This document shows positions 63,754 through 64,000 of a stretch of DNA of 64,000 nt, piece by piece. Source of the DNA: an uncultured Bacteroidales bacterium (GTDB lineage: Bacteria; Bacteroidota; Bacteroidia; Bacteroidales; FEN-979); NCBI GenBank assembly GCA_903837605.1, contig CAILVF010000045.1, positions 1 through 64,000 on the forward strand, written 5' to 3'. The position numbers and the translations under genes were made by a program. Numbering within the stretch: position 1 is the stretch's first letter; each line of letters opens with the position of its first letter. Under the pieces are notes generated by a model. It worked only from the letters and a program-made list of their open reading frames with translations. It had not been told where the DNA came from and did not search any database.

Positions 63754-64000
63754 TTATTTTTCGTTGTTATGAAGCCCGCATTCTTTCTTTGACCCGTTCT
63801 CCCACCACCAGCGGCCGGAGCGGAAATCCTCGCCGGGCATGACCGCCCTTGTGCACGGAAGGCAGCCTATGCTCGGGAATCCCTTGTCGTGAAGCCCGTT
63901 GTAAGGGATTTTTTTCGCCCGTATGGCTGACCATACATCGGTCTCCTTCCATTCTATAAGGGGGTTCAGCTTGATGATGGAATAAGTTTCATCAAAATCC
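63754..64000 (-). CDS. cysH: Adenylylsulfate/PAPS reductase, C-terminal part (truncated by window edge)
   Basis: The last 82 codons of CysH are visible on the minus strand, ending GLHNNEK. The iron-sulfur/thioredoxin-linked motifs GCLPCTRAVMPGEDF, RSGRWWWENG and the final KKECGLH are diagnostic, with the CxxC (CLPC) and the C-terminal Cys. The enzyme reduces sulfate bound to adenylate in sulfate assimilation. The start lies outside the window. Confidence 0.95.
   Translation of the reverse strand, partial: DFDETYSIIKLNPLIEWKETDVWSAIRAKKIPYNGLHDKGFPSIGCLPCTRAVMPGEDFRSGRWWWENGSKKECGLHNNEK

Overview
The window looks like chromosome from a Bacteroidota bacterium, probably an anaerobic or microaerobic Bacteroidales/Marinilabiliales-like environmental lineage. 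The signs are a type IX secretion C-terminal domain, DUF1573, DUF2279, DUF4136, CCC-motif and ADP-forming acetyl-CoA synthetase genes, a lack of strong Shine-Dalgarno sites, and repeated TAnnTTTG (-7) promoter motifs upstream of genes. There are no rRNA genes, no complete tRNA and no CRISPR array.

Region 1 (about 1-14,710) is an integrated, phage-derived element, with every gene I accept on the minus strand. It reads right to left: an excisionase-like HTH protein, small early genes, a primase/helicase, an origin-like iteron cluster, two small regulators, a small membrane protein, a possible late regulator, then the capsid module. That module has a beta-rich structural protein, an S49 protease fused to a scaffold-like tail, an HK97-type major capsid protein, a second beta-rich protein with an N-terminal hydrophobic stretch, an unknown conserved protein, a PLD nuclease, two small-terminase-like proteins and the large terminase. 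A 0.7-kb repeat-rich gap, a 54-residue small protein and RadC follow. The right boundary appears to be the 3' end of a tRNA or tmRNA gene (14,687-14,710) followed by its terminator. No portal, tail, lysis or integrase gene is visible, but the left end lies outside the window.

Region 2 (14,756-36 kb) is ordinary chromosome: M16 protease, beta-CASP nuclease, a lone receiver protein, pyruvate kinase, envelope proteins, a GH13 enzyme, a LiaF-like/LytS/LytTR signalling operon, then a plus-strand cluster dapF-GNAT-mltG-DUF2279-CCC protein-nnr-HD hydrolase. Topoisomerase IV subunit B (parE) and a methylmalonyl-CoA decarboxylase (scpB) follow.

Region 3 (35.6-47.7 kb) holds a T9SS-secreted beta-helix protein, a minus-strand run for glycan assembly (flippase, formyltransferase-propeller fusion, GT4) together with NAD salvage (nadR-like kinase, pnuC), a CPA2 antiporter, DedA, and a split transketolase with a VWA-domain gene between its halves.

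Region 4 (47.8-64 kb) has peptidoglycan salvage enzymes (a GH3-serine hydrolase fusion resembling NagZ-AmiE, and a NamZ/DUF1343 protein), ADP-forming acyl-CoA synthetase, a DUF1295 protein, a DAK2-DegV (FakA-FakB-like) fusion, a LolC/E-type permease, an aminotransferase, a DUF1573 protein, a hybrid histidine kinase, an ODP-type metallo-beta-lactamase protein and, cut by the right edge, CysH.

Metabolic picture (inference): scpB, acetyl-CoA synthetase (ADP-forming) and pyruvate kinase fit a sugar fermenter making acetate and propionate; the ODP protein fits oxygen detoxification; cysH fits sulfate assimilation.
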